Part shown: piece after piece, positions 61,001 through 64,000 of the stretch
Layout of the letters: each line of letters opens with the position of its first letter
How positions within the stretch are numbered: the first letter of the stretch is position 1
Origin: Rhipicephalus microplus
Lineage: Eukaryota; Arthropoda; Arachnida; Ixodida; Ixodidae
Reading direction: 5' to 3'
DNA length: 64,000 nt
Assembly: GCF_043290135.1 (NCBI RefSeq)
Contig: NC_134702.1
Location: 77,666,417 to 77,730,416 of the forward strand
The notes under the pieces: model-generated
What the model was told of the DNA's origin: nothing
Databases searched by the model: none
What the model saw: the letters and a program-made list of their open reading frames with translations, nothing else
Translations under genes and position numbers: made by a program

Positions 61001-63219
61001 CCGATGAATTAGTACGTGCCGACCTAAGCGTTATTATAGACGGACACTACGTAACAGCACTGGTTGACACTGGTGGTGACTTCTCTTATTATGCGACAAG
61101 AGCTCGCCGACTGCCTTAAGAAGGTCAAGACGTCATGGAGTGGGCCGAGCATAAGGAGTGCTGGTGGACAGCTAATGACGCCAACCGGTAAATGCACCGC
61201 CCGGCTCGTAATCGGTGATTCGAGCTTCGTCGCCACTTTTGTCATTTCACCGGACTGTTGTAAAGAGCTTATTTTGAGTGTGGATTTTCTGCGAGAGTAC
61301 GGTGCTGTCATCAAGGTTCCAGAACGTATCGTCACCTTTTCCGCCCATCGTTACCTCGACGCCACCACTGAAGAACAACTGCGACGTTTACGTGTAGCCA
61401 ATGATGTGACGACAATACTTCGGCCCATATGGAGCCATTTGACGATTGAACGACATCAACCACGAAGTTATTCCCGACGGCGATTGCAGTTCCAGTCGCT
61501 GAAACCGCTCACCCGAGATCGTGCATCTCATCCGCATGAAACCCTACTTGTCCAGCTAACTTTTGCTTGTCCTGTGGGTGCCGGAGCATATGTGCATTTT
61601 TATAAGTAGAGCGCCTTGGCTGCGTATCAGGACGATGCCATTTTTGGAGGGATGCACATGTCACGTGCGTCCTGCGAGAAAGACTAAGGCGACAGTGCAT
61701 ACGCGCATCTGCACGCTTTTAGGCAGAACGCAACAACGAGAAAGACGAGGAATTCGCTGGCACGCGGTAAATAAAAAGACCGACCCGCTGCTGCTTTCTC
61801 AGCTTCTTAAAATACAACCTCTGTCTTCACGTAGCAACAATATTATAATGTTGCTGCTTACATTATCAGAAATAGCTCCCTGAACCACTCGTGCTCACTT
61901 TGGCATGGACGTAATACTTTCTTTTTCATATGAATCCTTTGTTCTTGTCTAAGTCAAACTATTGACACAATAGAAAGCAATGAGAAATCTAAAATAATGT
62001 CATTGAAATCTTAAAAGTGCTAACCTACCTTTCGAAGGACTTAGCATGAGCACTGTCAAAACGAAATAAGGATGCACAGCTGCAGTTTTCAGCAAGGAAT
62101 GGCAGTTGCATAGACTTTTATAGCCAAACTAATAATGAGTTACTTACATTTTTCTGGACATGTGCTTATCAAGAAGTGTATATACATGGTAAAAAGGTTA
62201 AAATATCTATAAACAAATTTATTTGTGCACATACACATGTAACATGTGTTAAATATGTCCTTCCAATATGCTTTTTGAAAATGTGAAATCAGTGTGGTTC
62301 TTTGCAGTGCTTTTCTCGTGATATGTGATTAGACCATGCAGTGTGCAAGGCCAAGCTAAAACAGTCAGATGGTTTCTTTTTGTTCCCACCTTCTAGAGTG
62401 CATTGTTACGACCGGCCCTGGGGAGCCAAGCAGGGAGAGTTTGGGGGAGAACCGGTTCTTGACCTGACGGTGTCGTCCACCCCCAACTCCCCATTCGGGT
62501 TCCTCCTCGCCGGGAGAGCTACGGGGTCTGCTGTGCGTTCGTGACCATATTTGGTAACATTTTGGGGCGCCGGGACCATATATGGACCTCGTGTTGGGTT
62601 GTGCCACTCCTTGTGTTGTGAGAGGTGTTTTCCCCTCCCTCGTGGCCGAGGTGCCGGCGACACCGTATTGGCTGACGATGCGGACAAGGCGCCCAGTGTC
62701 AACGGCGCGGCGCTATAAAATGCCGAAGACGTTTTGTATCGCACGCACTCTTCTCTCTTTGGGTCAGTTGACCACTTCTCCACATGTAAATAAATCTCTG
62801 TTGTTCGTTCGGGCGCTTCTTGCGCCCCAAAATGTTACCAAATATGGTCACGAACGCACAGCAGACCCCGTAGCCCTCCCGGCGAGGAGGAACCCGAATG
62901 GGGAGGTGGGGGTGGACGACACCGTCAGGTCAAGAACCGGTTCTCCCCCAAACTCTCCCTGCTTGGCTCCCCAGGGCCGGTCGTAACAGCATCGATACAA
63001 CTTTGGCCTGCTTTGTTGTCTATTGGTCAGCTCGGTGTAGCCAAATAGGAATGCACTCTTGTACCAAATGTGACTGAATGACCATTAGTCATGTACTTCT
63101 TTTTTTCTGTAGATATATCGTGGACTCAAGGAGATGCTGAAGAGCTGCCATTTGGTGATAGCCAGTTTGACGCCTATACTATCGCATTTGGTATTCGCAA
63201 CGTCACCCATATAGACAAG
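46221..63219 (+). CDS. COQ5: COQ5, ubiquinone biosynthesis C-methyltransferase, 5' four exons
   Basis: COQ5 is the mitochondrial SAM-dependent methyltransferase that methylates the ring carbon of a polyprenyl-benzoquinol intermediate in coenzyme Q synthesis, within the matrix-side COQ complex. Exons are 46221-46407, 46471-46620, 49098-49274 and 63113-63219. Phases match at every junction (1, 1, 1, ending 0). Exon 4 is followed by gtaagc and the remaining exons lie beyond the window. An Arg/Ser-rich N-terminus fits a mitochondrial targeting peptide. The SAM-binding glycine motif is split across exons 2 and 3. The gene looks intact despite about 13.8 kb of mostly mobile DNA in intron 3. Confidence 0.95.
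46471..46620 (+). CDS. COQ5: COQ5 exon 2
   Basis: It begins after tggtgcgcag. The codon split from exon 1 gives Val, then [27 protein letters not shown] and LVDVAGGTG, the UbiE/COQ5 signature and first half of SAM motif I. It ends at gaactg before gtaggt. Confidence 0.94.
46621..48883. other. COQ5 intron 2, left part
   Basis: No exon or recognised repeat. It holds a T11 tract immediately after the donor and short AT-rich runs near 47090-47115. Confidence 0.5.
48888..49056 (+). mobile_element. 5'-truncated SINE next to COQ5 exon 3, 13-bp TSD
   Basis: The body starts at ggcccgtgtgctcagatttg, lacking the tRNA head, and ends in about 12 TCAA units. The flanks tcaagctcttgta at 48875-48887 and 49057-49069 are identical. 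The insertion is in the sense orientation, 28 bp from the duplication's end to the first base of exon 3, so the original pyrimidine stretch and acceptor are kept downstream of it. Confidence 0.93.
49098..49274 (+). CDS. COQ5: COQ5 exon 3
   Basis: After tgttctgcag, the split Gly codon is completed and [15 protein letters not shown] follows, then an insertion-type loop and [17 protein letters not shown], the motif around the acidic residue that binds SAM ribose. The end is set at cctg before gttggt because this phase gives an Asp codon joining into the next exon. A SINE tail ends 28 bp upstream of this exon. Confidence 0.92.
49275..49820. other. COQ5 intron 3, left end
   Basis: AT-rich with no recognised element before the duplicated gypsy block. 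Confidence 0.45.
49821..52238. repeat. Tandem duplication, two units of ~1,209 bp
   Basis: Unit 1 (49821-51029) and unit 2 (51030-about 52238) align at a constant offset of 1,209 with scattered single-base differences. Each contains, left to right, about 210 bp of non-element DNA, a gypsy 3' LTR (50031-50198; 51240-51407), the region 5' of that LTR, and the C-terminal part of integrase (minus). The junction at 51029/51030 fuses integrase directly to the non-element flank. The duplicated segment therefore includes host flank, so this is a genomic duplication and not LTR recombination. Confidence 0.92.
50031..53496 (-). mobile_element. Ty3/gypsy element with deleted pol, minus strand
   Basis: On the minus strand: 5' LTR 53496-53327, gag from about 53160 to 52360, then a fusion at about 52355 straight into integrase core (52359-51690), a 3' region and a 3' LTR (51407-51240). 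A second integrase-LTR block (51029-50031) follows from the tandem duplication. Gag shows [20 protein letters not shown]. Integrase shows [31 protein letters not shown] and the [14 protein letters not shown] block. Protease, RT, RNase H and the integrase zinc domain are absent. Related to the element at 59.3-61.8 kb. Confidence 0.88.
53327..53496 (-). repeat. 5' LTR of pol-deleted gypsy element
   Basis: Aligns with the LTRs at 50031-50198 and 51240-51407 and with the inverted LTRs at 59347-59507 and 61659-61839. Shared marks are gagaaagacgagg, aaataaaaagaccgacc (containing AATAAA) and an end in ctctgtcttcacgtcgc-aca. Its length is about 170 bp. Confidence 0.82.
53661..54243. mobile_element. 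583-bp element bounded by TTAA
   Basis: Left end TTAAAGGGGCCATGCAACAC and, reading inward from the right, TTAAAGAGGCCCTGCAATAA form inverted termini about 75% alike. TTAA at both edges (53661-53664 and 54240-54243) is what piggyBac-type transposition leaves. No transposase is encoded, so it would be a MITE. A related fragment is at 12530-12717. Confidence 0.65.
54946..55815 (-). pseudogene. RNase H and C-terminal zinc region of LINE
   Basis: An uninterrupted 289-residue frame holding RNase H (catalytic Asp in YTDGS, then Glu, Asp in ITDS, and HCG block) and a tail with [20 protein letters not shown], a C-x-C-x-H type zinc motif. It belongs to the LINE and is unlikely to make a host protein. 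It is the best-kept part of the copy. Confidence 0.85.
55885..56100. repeat. 216-bp duplication inside the LINE
   Basis: Nearly identical to 56365-56580 at a constant offset of 480. Compared with the 31-kb LINE copy, this block is an insertion between the segment ending catgtttgctgcg (56101 onward) and the gccaactgctg...gcaacg segment (ending about 55880). The duplicates are separated by 264 bp of single-copy LINE. Confidence 0.9.
58026..58633. other. COQ5 intron 3, unassigned
   Basis: A 117-codon frame at 58248-58601 (plus) contains several cysteines but no recognisable domain. It could be repeat-derived. Nothing else was seen. Confidence 0.35.
58634..58817. mobile_element. hAT-like MITE with C17/A11 core
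   Basis: The left end is CAGGCCTGTAGCCAGGGGG and the right end is the reverse complement of CAGAGGGGGCCGTAGCCAG, clear inverted termini of the short C-tract family. The interior carries C17 then A11 at about 58767-58794. No target duplication was found. Confidence 0.6.
58818..59346. other. COQ5 intron 3, unassigned
   Basis: Ordinary sequence between a MITE and the plus-strand gypsy element. No coding or repeat feature recognised. Confidence 0.4.
59347..59507 (+). repeat. 5' LTR of plus-strand gypsy element
   Basis: From tatcacgtgcgtcctgcgag to cgtcgcaaca, with aataaa in ggtaaataaaaagacc. It is about 20 bp shorter than the 3' LTR because of a deletion after acgaaggc. The following TGGTGGAGGTGC is a plausible primer-binding site. 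Confidence 0.82.
59672..60690 (+). pseudogene. Gag of plus-strand gypsy element
   Basis: Starts [17 protein letters not shown] with an intact 86-codon frame to a TAG at 59930-59932, where the related element has an uninterrupted region. It continues after frameshifts with [16 protein letters not shown] (about 60297-60345). A zinc knuckle [14 protein letters not shown] follows at about 60618-60659 in yet another frame. Residues [20 protein letters not shown] match the minus-strand relative. Broken several times. Confidence 0.8.
60958..61410 (+). pseudogene. Aspartic protease region of plus-strand gypsy element
   Basis: [19 protein letters not shown] carries the catalytic D-T-G at about 61067-61075. 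A frameshift follows, and the second half runs from 61064 in another frame with [17 protein letters not shown], the conserved C-terminal block. Just downstream the sequence switches near 61410 to the 3' end region of the element. Confidence 0.8.
61659..61839 (+). repeat. 3' LTR of plus-strand gypsy element
   Basis: Begins TGTCACGTGCGTCC and ends gtagcaaca. It contains the cgacagtgcatacgcgcatc segment that is missing from the 5' LTR and an AATAAA near 61773. Confidence 0.84.
61840..62399. other. COQ5 intron 3, unassigned
   Basis: AT-rich, no recognised repeat or exon. Confidence 0.45.
62404..62988. mobile_element. 585-bp foldback element with LTR-like features
   Basis: The element begins TGTTACGACCGG and ends with the exact inverse, so it obeys TG...CA. 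It is flanked by GCAT at 62400-62403 and 62989-62992. Arms 62404-62570 and 62822-62988 are inverted repeats of 167 bp with two mismatches. The 251-bp centre has TATAAAA at 62714-62720 and AATAAA at 62789-62794, both on the plus strand and 70 bp apart, as in a short LTR. It has no protein capacity. It could be a solo LTR whose left end was replaced by an inverted copy of its right end, or a distinct foldback transposon. Confidence 0.85.
63113..63219 (+). CDS. COQ5: COQ5 exon 4
   Basis: Acceptor ttttttctgtag. It encodes [19 protein letters not shown] and [15 protein letters not shown], the family signature blocks (GDAE.LPF and the FGIRN motif). Donor gtaagc follows, phase 0. The C-terminal third of the enzyme is outside the window. 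Confidence 0.95.
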
Positions 63220-64000
63220 GTAAGCGTGTGGTTTAGTTTGCTGGGCTGTTGTGAGATGATGTTGGCTTGAGTTAAATTTATACATGAATTCTGAGGGGTC
63301 AAAAGAGCTGAATCACGCTGACCAGGGTGCATTTGTTAAAAAAGATAGAAGTCTGCACTTACAACACTTCGTACATGTTGCTGTTATATGCATCATAAGA
63401 ATGTACGATATAAGAGAGAGAGAAAGATTAGTTTTTGTTGTTCATACAACTCGTTCATACTGTCATTGTTTACAACATGCAAGATGCCACATTAAGTGCA
63501 GGGAAATTTTCTGAATTTGGTCGTTGTGTCACGTGAGAAATCTCCAAACCATATAGTTTTCTAAATATATACTAGAGAGAACTCTGGCACTAGTGTCTAT
63601 GGTAGCTGCAATGCACGGTGCCTCAGCGAGCTGGGGAATGATGGGTAGTACATGGATTTGTCTAATCTTCGTACTTCTGGCTCCGTGTGTGCTCGTGTGG
63701 CTTGGAGCTGTTTTCTCACGAAACGACAGTCGGCAAGTGTTCAGGGGTTGCGCTTCGCCACCTTATTCTTTTAGGCTTACCGTTCATAATCGGGTCACGA
63801 AGTAAAAAAAAGGGTTCGTTTTTCTTTCGAAACAATACCGAAATACAGCAACAAACAAAGCCACCAGTGCGATTCGCCGCCCTCAAGCACGAAAATTAAG
63901 CAAATCTGTGTACTACCCATCCTTCCCATGGTCACTGAAGGATCGCAGTGCCGGAGCCCCCTCTAGTTAAGTTTAGGAAACTCTATGGGTCAAACCATGG
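63220..64000. other. COQ5 intron 4, left part
   Basis: Follows the exon 4 donor. No further COQ5 exon was recognised before the window ends. Confidence 0.5.

Larger units (their letters stand above)
59347..61839 (+). mobile_element. Ty3/gypsy element with deleted pol, plus strand
   Basis: 5' LTR 59347-59507, gag (59672 on), zinc knuckle, protease, then a fusion near 61410 straight to the 3' region and 3' LTR 61659-61839. RT, RNase H and integrase are gone. Flanking atat on both sides is a possible 4-bp target duplication, but the site is AT-rich. It is related to the minus-strand element at 50-53.5 kb but the deletion end points differ (this one keeps protease and lacks integrase). Confidence 0.88.

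Overview
The window is animal nuclear DNA, most likely from a hard tick (Ixodidae) or a close chelicerate relative. It has spliced genes with long introns and no bacterial-style operons. Five copies of a tRNA-headed SINE that I recall from tick genomes are present, along with many decayed LINE and Ty3/gypsy copies, mononucleotide tracts and large microsatellites. The species is inferred from these repeats and was not tested.

Three host genes can be supported. (1) On the minus strand, 11032 down to 2212, lies an alpha-carbonic-anhydrase-like gene. Four exons are recognisable and the splice phases agree, but the exon expected between 8654 and 3253 was not found and the N-terminal exon(s) are not placed. 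It ends in a hydrophobic tail typical of a GPI or membrane anchor. By alignment it lacks the first zinc-binding histidine. (2) On the plus strand, 44555-44824, is a complete 89-residue LC8 dynein light chain in one coding exon. (3) On the plus strand from 46221 to beyond the window are the first four exons of COQ5, the ubiquinone C-methyltransferase. Its introns are 63 bp, about 2.5 kb and about 13.8 kb. DYNLL1 and COQ5 lie head-to-tail about 0.7 kb apart, and as I recall they are also neighbours in human.

The rest is mobile DNA and unremarkable intergenic sequence. 1-1300: LINE fragments. 2.2-11 kb: the carbonic anhydrase-like gene, with a GATA microsatellite and SINEs in its introns. 13.7-18.2 kb: a Ty3/gypsy element (minus) with 5' LTR, gag, protease, RT, RNase H and most of integrase, broken by two stop codons and a 3' truncation. 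20.1-21.4 kb: a compound AGT/GT microsatellite and an element with 39-bp inverted repeats. 25.9-31.7 kb: three different LINE relics. 31.7-42.7 kb: mostly featureless AT-rich DNA. 42.8-64 kb: DYNLL1 and COQ5.

COQ5 intron 3 is a nest of insertions: a gypsy element with deleted pol whose 3' third is tandemly duplicated with flanking DNA; a TTAA-bounded 583-bp element; a 3.3-kb LINE with an internal 216-bp duplication; a related pol-deleted gypsy element in the opposite orientation; and a 585-bp TG...CA element with a GCAT target duplication and 167-bp inverted arms. I found no rRNA, CRISPR or intact tRNA gene. The oddest items are the foldback LTR-like element, the probably acatalytic carbonic anhydrase relative, and a SINE whose TCAA tail lies about 28 bp upstream of a COQ5 splice acceptor.
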